DNA from: JANNYA01 sp031409855
GTDB lineage: Bacteria > Pseudomonadota > Gammaproteobacteria > Xanthomonadales > SZUA-5
Assembly (NCBI GenBank): GCA_031409855.1
Contig: JANNYA010000215.1
Coordinates: forward strand, 15,264-79,263
Direction of reading: 5' to 3'
Length of the DNA: 64,000 nucleotides
Part shown: in pieces, positions 17,923 through 25,691 of the stretch
Numbering within the stretch: position 1 is the stretch's first letter
Layout of the letters: each line of letters opens with the position of its first letter
Made by a program: the position numbers and the translations under genes
Notes under the pieces: generated by a model
Told to the model about the DNA's origin: nothing
The model's database searches: none
What the model saw: only the letters and a program-made list of their open reading frames with translations

Positions 17923-17937
17923 TACGAATGATTCGTA
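17923..17937. promoter_or_regulatory. Fur-like box upstream of the TonB receptor
   Basis: TACGAATGATTCGTA is a perfect 7-1-7 inverted repeat, the layout of a Fur operator, and ends 36 bases upstream of the receptor start. The flanks (AATCTTAT, TCC) are A/T-rich like the extended Fur site. The bases differ from the textbook GATAATGATAATCATTATC, so it could belong to another regulator of the family. Confidence 0.55.
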
Positions 17938-18223
17938 TCCGCAAACACATGGCTCGCTGCCCCCAAACCGCTTTACCACGCATGCTGCCTCAATCAGGCC
18001 GGGCGCGTTTTTGGGTCAGCATTACCACACCCCCAGAGCACCGGGCATCCAGTGCGCCAAGCGTAGCTGTCGCACCTCTACTCGAAGGGCATATCGACGC
18101 TAGGGCACGGAAAGAGGTAGGTGAAAAAAACATCCCAATGTCGTCCTAAACCTCTTTCAGAATTCGCGCAAAACCAATGTGAATTCGCGATTTACTATGA
18201 ATTTGGTGACCTCGAGTCGGCAA
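17938..18223. other. Non-coding gap between receptor promoter and hemY end
   Basis: The stretch of about 290 bases holds no convincing gene. Short open frames on the plus strand have no ribosome-binding sites and no recognisable protein. GAATTCGCG occurs twice about 20 bases apart. I see no RNA gene. Confidence 0.5.
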
Positions 18224-19417
18224 TCAATCCCGCAAAAGCAAGGCCTGACGCCAGGCCTGCGCAGCACCAAGGTGATCGCCCGTCGCCAACAGTAATTCGC
18301 CTTGCTCACGAAATCCTGGGGAGGAAGGCGCAAGCGCCAAACTGCGTGTCAAGTACTGACTGGCTTTGGCCGACAACGCCTGTTTCCGACTCAGTTTTGC
18401 GGCGGCTAGCAGCGCCGCAGGTGATTCCGAAGGTGCGGTTTTTTCTAGGGACTTCTCGACAAATTTTAGCGCCGCCAAGGTGTCGCTCTCACTTAGCTTG
18501 TCGGCCAACTCAGCGTACTCTTGCCAGAGTACCTCGCTTGGCGTGCGCTTCAGTGCCGCCTGCAAACTTAGCACGGCAACATCGAGCATCCCAAGTCGCA
18601 CCGCGCTACTGACGTAGGTGGCTAAAACATCTTGTTGTTCGCGTTCGGTCTCACTGAGTAAATCCCAAACCTCAGTAAGTGCCGTTGCAGTACACGCCTG
18701 CTTCAATGCCAGGCGCACCATCGCTGCCCAATCGATTGCCGCAGAATTGCTAACGCCAAAGCTGGCATTGGTTTGGTTCGCGCCGCGCCCGTGTTTGCCT
18801 AATTTACTCAACACATCTAAGGCTTCACGCGCACGACCGCGCGCACTTAATTGCCGCGCCAATAGCTCCGCTGGCAGCGGGTGTTCGGCGCTTTCGCTCA
18901 TGTGCGCAAGGATATCGAGCTGCGATAAATCACCTTGCTCTAGCCGCAACTGAATCGCCAATACTTCAGCGGCTGTTTTGACTTCCGGAAAACGCTGGGC
19001 ACGTTCAGCCAAAGCCAGCGCACCCACTTGATCGCCCAACTGCGCCGCCGCATTCGCCGCGTTAAGCAATGCCAGCGGCGCATTTTCAGCAATCGCACTT
19101 GCCGCTACTAGCCGCCGCTTAGCCTTGGCATACCGCCCACCCGCCAAGTCTTCAAGCCCTTGATGAAACTGTAAACGCAAGTTTTGTCGCCGTCGCCCAA
19201 GCAGCCGCTTCGGCAAGCGCCAAAGTAACCAATAGCTCAGCGCTGAAAGCAAAACCAAGAGTACCGCCAGTACCAAAGCCAGTACCAAAGTAGTATCAAT
19301 TTGCCAGCCCCAGGCACGCACGCTCAAGCGCCCGGGGTCGCGCGCGAGTAACCAGCCGGCAAACGCTAGTGGCACCGTCAGCGCTAGCGTCAACAACCAT
19401 TTCAGCAACACCATCAT
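18224..19417 (-). CDS. hemY: HemY, heme-biosynthesis-associated TPR membrane protein
   Basis: 397 residues with two N-terminal membrane helices (LLKWLLTLALTVPLAFAGWLL and VLALVLAVLLVLLSALSYWLL), then cytoplasmic TPR repeats (for example FHQGLEDLAGGRYAKAKRRL and GELLLATGDHLGAAQAWRQALL). This is the proteobacterial HemY, an inner-membrane protein needed for normal heme supply, and not the protoporphyrinogen oxidase of the same name. Its first ATG overlaps the stop of hemX. Confidence 0.92.
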   Translation of the reverse strand: MMVLLKWLLTLALTVPLAFAGWLLARDPGRLSVRAWGWQIDTTLVLALVLAVLLVLLSALSYWLLWRLPKRLLGRRRQNLRLQFHQGLEDLAGGRYAKAKRRLVAASAIAENAPLALLNAANAAAQLGDQVGALALAERAQRFPEVKTAAEVLAIQLRLEQGDLSQLDILAHMSESAEHPLPAELLARQLSARGRAREALDVLSKLGKHGRGANQTNASFGVSNSAAIDWAAMVRLALKQACTATALTEVWDLLSETEREQQDVLATYVSSAVRLGMLDVAVLSLQAALKRTPSEVLWQEYAELADKLSESDTLAALKFVEKSLEKTAPSESPAALLAAAKLSRKQALSAKASQYLTRSLALAPSSPGFREQGELLLATGDHLGAAQAWRQALLLRD

Positions 19418-20547
19418 TGCGGTGGGATCGCAGATTCGCTTGGCGCGGGCTCGACTGGCGCGGATTCGACCGGTGCTGACGCAGTCGGCGCACTCGGAAT
19501 ATCCCCGCCGGGGACTTCAGTTGCATCGAATGCTGCACTCGCTTCAGTTTCTGGCGCAAGCACTGCCCCCTCGCGCAAGCGGCGCAATGCCCGCAAAGTT
19601 GCACCTAGCTTTGGTGGCTCAGGCGCCAGTGCGGTCTTTGCCAGCGCGCGCAAGCGGCTTAAAAAACTCTCGACTGAGGGTTCGTCAGACTTCAAACCGC
19701 GCTCCGCCATGGCAACGGCTGTTTCCAGGGCGTTTTGCCACGATTGCGCTTGCTGACGTTCCAACGCCAATTGCGCGCGCTCAAATTCGAGACTTAAACC
19801 CTCACGTACCGCCCAAGGCGAGCGTCCAAGCACCGGCATGGCTTCACCTTCACGCCGCACCACTAAATATCGATCCAATGCCAGCCAAAGCCGGCTGCGC
19901 GTGGCGTTGGGCGCCTCGGTCAAAATTGCCAGGCTCGGCAGCTCTTGGATGAGTGCACGCAGTCGGCCACTCAACGCGGGTACGTCATTCATTGGCGCTG
20001 CACGCACGACGTCGAGTTCAATGGAAAGTGTTTGACGCACGTTAGCCAGTGCGGGGTCGCTAATGCCGGCCAATAAATTGTCGGTCAGTTCCAGCGCCCT
20101 AATCGCACTCACCGGGTCGCTAAACAAATCCAACCGCGTTTCGGCTAGGCTCAGCAAATATTGTGCCTCGTCTAACTTAAAACTTTCTGCGTTCGGGGTC
20201 GCGTCGCGCCGCAAACCGGCAACGGTGTCTTCAAGCAAATCCATGCGTTGACTGAGCGCCAAGGCCTGCTCGCGCAGCACCCGGTTAATCTGCTGTGCAT
20301 CGTCCAAGCGTGCCTCCAAGGCTGAAGCATCAAAGGCCGACGTGCTGGCCCCAGGCAGAGGCGAGCTTGCGCGCGCGTCGGTTTCAGGGTTCGCTAGCCC
20401 TTCTTGACGCGTGAATAGCCACGCCAAAGTTATGCCCAGCAGGAACAATGCACCAAATGCGTACAGTACGGTTTTAACTCGGCTTGTTTTTGGCGCGTTC
20501 GTGATTGCGCGCGCGTCCAGCTCAGGATTTTTATCGCTCATTTGCAT
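19414..20547 (-). CDS. hemX: HemX, putative uroporphyrinogen-III C-methyltransferase-like membrane protein
   Basis: 377 residues: an Asp/Glu-rich N-terminus, one membrane helix (VLYAFGALFLLGITLAWLF, around residue 30), a long helical, partly coiled-coil region, and a Pro/Ala/Glu-rich tail of repeated APVESAPVEP units. The QYLLSLAETRLDLFSDPVSAI stretch is typical of the HemX family. No methyltransferase motif is seen, so the enzyme name often given is doubtful; the family is a scaffold-like partner of heme synthesis. It overlaps hemY and follows hemD by 57 bases. Confidence 0.9.
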   Translation of the reverse strand: MQMSDKNPELDARAITNAPKTSRVKTVLYAFGALFLLGITLAWLFTRQEGLANPETDARASSPLPGASTSAFDASALEARLDDAQQINRVLREQALALSQRMDLLEDTVAGLRRDATPNAESFKLDEAQYLLSLAETRLDLFSDPVSAIRALELTDNLLAGISDPALANVRQTLSIELDVVRAAPMNDVPALSGRLRALIQELPSLAILTEAPNATRSRLWLALDRYLVVRREGEAMPVLGRSPWAVREGLSLEFERAQLALERQQAQSWQNALETAVAMAERGLKSDEPSVESFLSRLRALAKTALAPEPPKLGATLRALRRLREGAVLAPETEASAAFDATEVPGGDIPSAPTASAPVESAPVEPAPSESAIPPQ

Positions 20548-20604
20548 AAGGCTAACACCGGACTGATGAAAAACTTGCTTAAAAAATCAACACCGCAAAA
20601 ATTG

Positions 20605-21366
20605 CTAAGCCAAAATTTGCGCGGCAATCGCTTGGTCACTGGTGCTCTCACACACCTGTGCCGTGCAGCCCAGCGCACGCGCGGCCGCTGCAACGCGCTC
20701 ACTTGGGGTCAGTACCTGCACTATTTGATGGCCACGTGCTGCCAGCAAGGCTTCTAAAAATGCCACGCTGCCCACGTAGGCGTGCTGGGCCGCACAGCAT
20801 TGCGCTATTTGTTCGGCGTTGAGCTTACTGGCGACGCGGCGATAAATTGGAATGCGCACAACTTGGGCACCGCGCGCGGCAAATGTCGTGGCAAGCAGCG
20901 GCAAGCCATCGGGCGCGGCATAGATCGCGATGCGGCAACCGGCTAATTGCTGTAAATCTGGCGTGTCCAGCAGTGCCTGCGCGCCTTCGCCGTGCGCTGG
21001 CATCAACACCGTTTTTTTGCCTTGGCAAATCAGTACATCCGAGCTGCCTAAGTTCAAAGCCTCTGCGGTGGCCATGCCAACCGCCGCAAAACGTCCGCTC
21101 CACTTGCCGATATCCGGCACCAGCAACCATGCCGCCCGGGCCGCTTGAGGACTAACAAATACGTGCCAATCCGCCGAGCGTGCGCCATCAAGCAGCGCCA
21201 AAAGTGCCACATTAATCGGTTCTGGCTGGCTTTGCACAAGGGCGCAATGCACCAATTGCATTCCTTGCAGTGTTGCGGCGGTTTGCAACGCCACGCTGGG
21301 TGGTGCAGTTCGCGCCAACAGGAATAGTGGCTTTGACATTGCAAAAAACGGCTCGGGAATGCTCAT
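20605..21366 (-). CDS. hemD: Uroporphyrinogen-III synthase
   Basis: 253 residues, the size of HemD, which closes hydroxymethylbilane to uroporphyrinogen III. The family is poorly conserved. Here it shows the two-lobed alternation, with VFVSPQAARAAWLLVP (the usual F-x-S motif), RFAAVGMATAEAL and the C-terminal VQVLTPSERVAAAARALG. Its position before hemX and hemY supports the call. The start overlaps the upstream stop (ATGA), and an internal ATG at residue 10 (MSKPLFLLART) is a more family-like start. hemC, the usual upstream neighbour, is not here. Confidence 0.85.
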   Translation of the reverse strand: MSIPEPFFAMSKPLFLLARTAPPSVALQTAATLQGMQLVHCALVQSQPEPINVALLALLDGARSADWHVFVSPQAARAAWLLVPDIGKWSGRFAAVGMATAEALNLGSSDVLICQGKKTVLMPAHGEGAQALLDTPDLQQLAGCRIAIYAAPDGLPLLATTFAARGAQVVRIPIYRRVASKLNAEQIAQCCAAQHAYVGSVAFLEALLAARGHQIVQVLTPSERVAAAARALGCTAQVCESTSDQAIAAQILA

Positions 21367-22886
21367 GGGCGATTGTGCCCAAGTTCCCGCGTCAAATTCG
21401 CATTCGCGCGTGACAAATCACTGCGCCACGGATCCAATGCCACCGCTTGCTGAAGTTCTACGCGGGCAAGTTCGCCTGCATTGCCCACAATGGCAGCGCG
21501 CGCACGCTCAAAATACTCAATTGCACGCTCTGGCCGGCGCCAGGGCGCAAAGTCATCAAGCACAACAAACTCTTTTGGCGCATAGCTAAGTATTGTAAAA
21601 GCCGCAAGTAGCCCGGCGACAATCCAGACCCAAGCACCATTTTTTCGCGCTGGCGCAGCTAATAACGGAATTTCTGGCACAACCATTGCGCCCAATAACA
21701 GCGCGCAAAGCGCCTTTTCTGCACTCAGCGCAAAACCAAACTGCCATGTAATCAGCGCCGCAATCAAGGCATAAACGATGCCTTTGCCAGCCGGGTCGCG
21801 GTCAAGCCAAACCGCCGTGATCAGCCAAAGCCAACTCATCACACCCACCAAACCAATACTTAAATAACCATCCAACAACATTTGATGCACGCGATCTGGC
21901 ATTTCACCTGGAACTCTGTGTGCAAGATTTTGCTCAAGTATCACAACTTGCAAATCCGGCCCGGTGCCGAACCAAAAGCGCGCAGCAGGATAAGGATCAG
22001 CGCGCCCCAAACCATCCACGTGCGTGATTTTTGCGGAGCGCAATGCCGCGCCAGCAAGTTCAATGCGCGCCTGCACGGATTCAGCGCGCACGCTCAAAAG
22101 CGCCAGTGCAACGGGCACAAACGCGGTCAATCCAATGAATAGAACTCGTTTTTTTAGCCGCAGCTGCAACAAGGCCACGATTACCAGCGCCATCCAAGCC
22201 GCTCGCGTGCCCGAGGCCAGCACGCCACACGCACCGAAAAATAAGGCGCATTCGATTAGGCGCAAAGATCGTGCGCTGCGCCCGGCTTGCACCGATTGAA
22301 AGCGCGAAAAAAATAGGAAAACGAGTGCAATCGCCAACCACCCGCCCAGCGCCATTGGGTTGCCAAAACTCGCAAACGCGCGCCAGCCAAATGCGTCCTG
22401 CCAACCCGAATCGGTCATGCCCAGCAGGGCAAAGAGCTGTGCCTCAAAGCTGAAAAATTGCGCAAGCGCCCAAACACCACTGACGATAGTCGCGACACTG
22501 ACGGGTGTAACAAGTAGCGCGGCCGGCACCCGCGCCAAAGCAAAAATTGTGCAGCACAACAGTACAAACGCCCCCTGCGAGCGCTCGAAACTACCGATCA
22601 AGGCGCGCGTCGGGTCAAGCGCAAAAAACACGCTTGCCGCGAGTGTAAGCAGCCAAATCAGCGTCGCTATCCGTAGTTTTCTGGGTAGCGTGGGCCAAAT
22701 CGACAGCGCGCGCGGCAGCAACATTGCGGCAGCAAGGCTCAAACAAAGCACCTTAGGCCGCTCAAAATCACGACCGAAACCAAAGGCCAATACCGAACCA
22801 ACGATCGCAAGCCAAACCGCCGCCGTTAGAAACACTAAGCTGAATCGTCTTGCCACGGTAAGACTCTCCATGATTTTCCATGCCAT
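21363..22886 (-). CDS. O-antigen ligase/polymerase (Wzy/WaaL) family membrane protein
   Basis: A polytopic inner-membrane protein of about 507 residues with 10-12 hydrophobic helices. ASGTRAAWMALVIV and, in the large periplasmic loop, RVPGEMPDRVHQMLLDGYLSIGLVGV are the signatures of the Wzy_C family, which joins glycan chains to lipid A-core or to proteins. The C-terminal soluble part (RAIEYFERARAAIVGNAGELARVELQQA) is TPR-like. The start is uncertain: MAWKIME, MESLTVARR or a more distal ATG overlapping the divergent gene. It overlaps hemD by 4 bases and so heads a heme-gene operon, an odd combination. Acceptor substrate unknown. Confidence 0.82.
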   Translation of the reverse strand: MAWKIMESLTVARRFSLVFLTAAVWLAIVGSVLAFGFGRDFERPKVLCLSLAAAMLLPRALSIWPTLPRKLRIATLIWLLTLAASVFFALDPTRALIGSFERSQGAFVLLCCTIFALARVPAALLVTPVSVATIVSGVWALAQFFSFEAQLFALLGMTDSGWQDAFGWRAFASFGNPMALGGWLAIALVFLFFSRFQSVQAGRSARSLRLIECALFFGACGVLASGTRAAWMALVIVALLQLRLKKRVLFIGLTAFVPVALALLSVRAESVQARIELAGAALRSAKITHVDGLGRADPYPAARFWFGTGPDLQVVILEQNLAHRVPGEMPDRVHQMLLDGYLSIGLVGVMSWLWLITAVWLDRDPAGKGIVYALIAALITWQFGFALSAEKALCALLLGAMVVPEIPLLAAPARKNGAWVWIVAGLLAAFTILSYAPKEFVVLDDFAPWRRPERAIEYFERARAAIVGNAGELARVELQQAVALDPWRSDLSRANANLTRELGHNRP

Positions 22887-22933
22887 AATCACCGGCTTAA
22901 TGAACTGACGCGTTTTTGCAAAAACTGACATTT

Positions 22934-24001
22934 ATGGCGCAATTTAAACCTTCTTGGTTACTTTATGGGGCAACAGGCTATACCGGCGCACTGATTGCAG
23001 AAATGGCTAAGGCGCGCGGTGCAGAACCCATTTTGGCAGGCCGCAACGCGGATAAGCTAAAAACATTGGCTGAAAAGTTGGGCTTAAAATTCCGCGCTTT
23101 CAATATCGAAGACCGCAATGCACTAGATAAGGGCATGCAGGGCATCAAGTTAATGCTGAACTGCGCCGGGCCGTTCACGCAAACCGCAGTACCACTCGCG
23201 CAAGCCGCGATCAGAAACGGCGTGCAATATTTGGACATCGCTGGCGAAGTTCACCCAATTCGCGCGCTACAGCGGCTCGACGAACGCGCCAAAGAAGATG
23301 ACGTGATGCTGCTTCCAGGCGTGGCTTTCGGCTGCATGCCAAGCGAAGCCTTGCTAGCTTTCATCAAGACGCAACGTCCAGGTTTGGTGCGTGCCCAAGT
23401 CGCGTTCGCTGTCGATGGCGCTGTCTCAAAAGGCACCATTCAAGCGATGTTCGAATGCGTACACATGCCCGGCTACACGCGCGACCGCGGCCAATTAGTC
23501 GCAGCCAAGCCCGGTGAAACTAAACTTAGTGTCGATTTTGGCCCCGGCGGCAAGCGCACCTGCGTCACCAACCCATGGCGCGGCGACCTATTGACCGCTG
23601 GGCACGGCTTAGGCATTGCGCATTTGGAAACCTACACGCACTTTCCTTGGTATGTTGGCGATCTATTCCGTAAGCCAGAAATTGCGCAAGGCAAAGGCCT
23701 GCTGGGCAAATTGGCCACCTTTGCCTTAAGCAAAATGGCCGAGGGCCCCAGCCCAGCAAAGCGCGCGAAAAGCAAAAGCTACATTTGGGCAGAAGGTATT
23801 GATGAAGATGGCCGCAAAGCCGGTGGCGTCATCACCGGCCCAGACGCCTATGAAATCACGGCGCAGTGCGCACTTTATGCGGTCGAGCAAGTTTTAAAAG
23901 GCAAATACAGGGGCGGCTTTGTAACCTGTGGCGAATTATTCGGCGCCGATCCACTCAAAGCGATACCGGGGATAAACTTCACCCCGACGGTTGAAGTTTG
24001 A
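22934..24001 (+). CDS. Saccharopine-dehydrogenase-like NAD(P)-binding reductase
   Basis: 355 residues beginning with the Rossmann motif YGATGYTGALIAEMA, then GRNADKLKTLAEKLG, NCAGPFTQTAVPLAQAAIRNGVQYLDIAGE. This is the saccharopine dehydrogenase/trans-acting enoyl reductase family. Members act on lipids or polyketides in mycobacteria, but most bacterial ones have no known substrate. The ATG starting MAQFKPSWLLYGATG is chosen over an upstream TTG. It reads divergently from the O-antigen-ligase-like gene and precedes the tRNA by about 50 bases. Confidence 0.85.
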   Translation: MAQFKPSWLLYGATGYTGALIAEMAKARGAEPILAGRNADKLKTLAEKLGLKFRAFNIEDRNALDKGMQGIKLMLNCAGPFTQTAVPLAQAAIRNGVQYLDIAGEVHPIRALQRLDERAKEDDVMLLPGVAFGCMPSEALLAFIKTQRPGLVRAQVAFAVDGAVSKGTIQAMFECVHMPGYTRDRGQLVAAKPGETKLSVDFGPGGKRTCVTNPWRGDLLTAGHGLGIAHLETYTHFPWYVGDLFRKPEIAQGKGLLGKLATFALSKMAEGPSPAKRAKSKSYIWAEGIDEDGRKAGGVITGPDAYEITAQCALYAVEQVLKGKYRGGFVTCGELFGADPLKAIPGINFTPTVEV

Positions 24002-24052
24002 ACATTTAATCGCAGCGCTAAGCTGTGCCACAATCACCCCGCTTCTTATGCA

Positions 24053-24129
24053 GGGCCTATAGCTCAATTGGTTAGAGCGCCGGACTCATAATCCGTCGGT
24101 TCTCGGTTCAAGTCCGAGTGGGCCCACCA
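24053..24129 (+). tRNA. tRNA with CAU anticodon (Met or lysidine-modified Ile2)
   Basis: A complete cloverleaf: acceptor GGGCCTA pairs with TGGGCCC, the D-arm is GCTC...GAGC, the anticodon loop is CTCATAA with anticodon CAT, the T-arm is CTCGG-TTCAAGT-CCGAG, and CCA is encoded. The first anticodon-stem pair is a C-U mismatch. A CAT anticodon may belong to elongator tRNA-Met or to Ile2, whose C34 becomes lysidine; the T-loop resembles Ile2. The ICE begins just after it, so its 3' end is the likely insertion site. Confidence 0.93.
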
Positions 24130-24415
24130 TTTTTACTGCAAAAGTTTCCCTGACTCCCGTAGGCTGTGCAAGGCCGTGCACATTGTCAAGTTTTATTTCA
24201 AAATTAATTTGTAACGATAGTTCGGCCCATTTGGTAAACGTCATCTGTTGGAATTTCGTATCACGAAGCTCAAAAACGTTTAATTAGGCGTAACAACTGC
24301 GCTTTTGATGCGCAATTAGTGGTCACACACGCAATTCACTGCGACGAGGCGGTCACGGCATCTGGCGTATTGGGTGGATGAAATAGCTGCTCGCCAATGA
24401 ATTGAGCAGAAGTAG
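24130..24415. other. Non-coding ICE left end between tRNA and integrase
   Basis: About 285 bases with lower GC than the surroundings and no gene. TGCGC elements around 24300 form an imperfect inverted repeat (AACTGCGC and GCGCAATT). This is where integrase arm-binding sites would be expected, but I cannot prove any. Confidence 0.4.
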
Positions 24416-25357
24416 CTAAAGCCGCGCGTGCCGAAAAATGTCGCCGTCCCGTTCCACTTGTTTGTTCAATGCGGCAGTTGTCACGCCCAAATCCGGCCAA
24501 ACGTAGCGCATGGTCGTGAGGATCGAGGTATGACCAAGGAGTTCTTGCACGTGGCGCAGGTCTAAACCGTTACGCAGTAGCATGGTGGCCGCGCGATGGC
24601 GTAATCGGTGCGCTGAGATCCGCGTGCCGCTGTCGCGTGCGAGTCGAGTGAAAAAGTCCGTTACGCAGTCGTGCGTCAGCGAACGCGGCTGCTGAACGCC
24701 GGAAAGGTGCAGGTGCAGATTGAATACTTGCGATTTCTCAAACTCAATATCTGTGCCGGCCCAAGCGCCGCGCGATACTCGGCGGAACTCAATAAGCATT
24801 GGACAAAGGAGGCTGCAAACAGGGGCCTCGTATTCGCGCGCTGACTTACTGGTTTCACCGCGCAAGAGTATTACCGGTACCTCAGAGAGATTGACGTCGG
24901 CCCAGTTGAGTCCGACCAGCTGTGAGCGGCGCATCGCGGTGAGTGCCAGGGTCACCAGCAAGAGTCGCCAAAAGCCATGCGGCTCGAAACGTCCGTCGCG
25001 CATACCGATGGTTTGCAGGGCAAGTTTCATGTCGTAGGAACTGACTAACTTTGGCCGGACGTTTTCGCGCCCGGCGGCCACCGCTTTGAACGGGCACGCC
25101 TTGATCCAACCGCGCTTTACCGCGTCACCAAACATGGCGCGTAGATGTCGACGGTTGGTATTCCAGGTCACGATCGAGCAGCCGTCCTTCAATGAGCTAT
25201 CACGGTATCGGATGACGTGTTCAACGGTCACCTCACTGATTTCGAGCGACCCAATGCGTGTGGTAAAGCTTCGAGCGCGTTGTCGATAGGCTTTTTGTGT
25301 ATCCGGTCGCAGCGAGCGCGGACGTAGATACTCTTCGGCGAGGTCAAGCACGTTCAA
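24416..25357 (-). CDS. int: Tyrosine recombinase/integrase, tRNA-proximal
   Basis: Site-specific recombinase of 313 residues. The N-terminal SAM-like core-binding domain (about 1-95) is followed by the catalytic domain with Arg143 (TAMRRSQL), Lys171 (ETSKSAREY), His250-x-x-Arg253 (SAHRLRHRA), His276 (LGHTSIL) and the nucleophile Tyr285 (TTMRYVW), so it should be active. It lacks the long N-terminal arm-binding domain of P4-type integrases. It ends 287 bases from the tRNA, reading toward it, the usual place for an ICE integrase, and is the better candidate for catalysing insertion at the tRNA. Confidence 0.9.
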   Translation of the reverse strand: MNVLDLAEEYLRPRSLRPDTQKAYRQRARSFTTRIGSLEISEVTVEHVIRYRDSSLKDGCSIVTWNTNRRHLRAMFGDAVKRGWIKACPFKAVAAGRENVRPKLVSSYDMKLALQTIGMRDGRFEPHGFWRLLLVTLALTAMRRSQLVGLNWADVNLSEVPVILLRGETSKSAREYEAPVCSLLCPMLIEFRRVSRGAWAGTDIEFEKSQVFNLHLHLSGVQQPRSLTHDCVTDFFTRLARDSGTRISAHRLRHRAATMLLRNGLDLRHVQELLGHTSILTTMRYVWPDLGVTTAALNKQVERDGDIFRHARL

Positions 25358-25517
25358 AAGCGGCTCCCAGAAAACGATTGGACGTTCAGTGTGCCACTGT
25401 GCGACGGAGAGGAATGTTATTTACGCGCCATAGCCGCAATTTTTAACGCGAAAAATGCTCTGCAGAACAGTAATTGCGCGCTATATTGCGCCAATGGTCG
25501 TAATTTCTGGGTGATGC

Positions 25518-25673
25518 ATGGCTATCGATCGGGAGCCCGACAAAATTGACACGATCAGGGACGCACTAGTTGAGGGTGAACATAGTGGTGACCCAAGGAG
25601 TTTCGATCTCGCAGTGTTTAAACAACGTATGCACGTCGCGCATGGCTTGACGTCGGGTGCTATAGACCAGTAA
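25518..25673 (+). pseudogene. ParD-like antitoxin C-terminal remnant
   Basis: A 51-codon frame reads MAIDREPDKIDTIRDALVEG and continues with EHSGDPRSFDLAVFKQRM. The pattern L-x-x-AL-x-EGE-x-SG-x-x-x-x-FD is the C-terminal, toxin-binding part of ParD antitoxins. The N-terminal ribbon-helix-helix half is missing; a stop codon lies immediately upstream in frame, and no good ribosome-binding site is present. No ParE/RelE gene follows; the relaxase gene converges 18 bases later. It is most likely the relic of a parDE system, although a short translated peptide is not excluded. Confidence 0.6.
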
Positions 25674-25691
25674 ACGCGTTGGCAAAATAGC

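Noticed and set aside
24107..24130. tRNA 3' end as attL with an attR near 59 kb
   Set aside because: I looked for the 3' end sequence around 58.9-59.3 kb and did not find it, so no att pair is reported.
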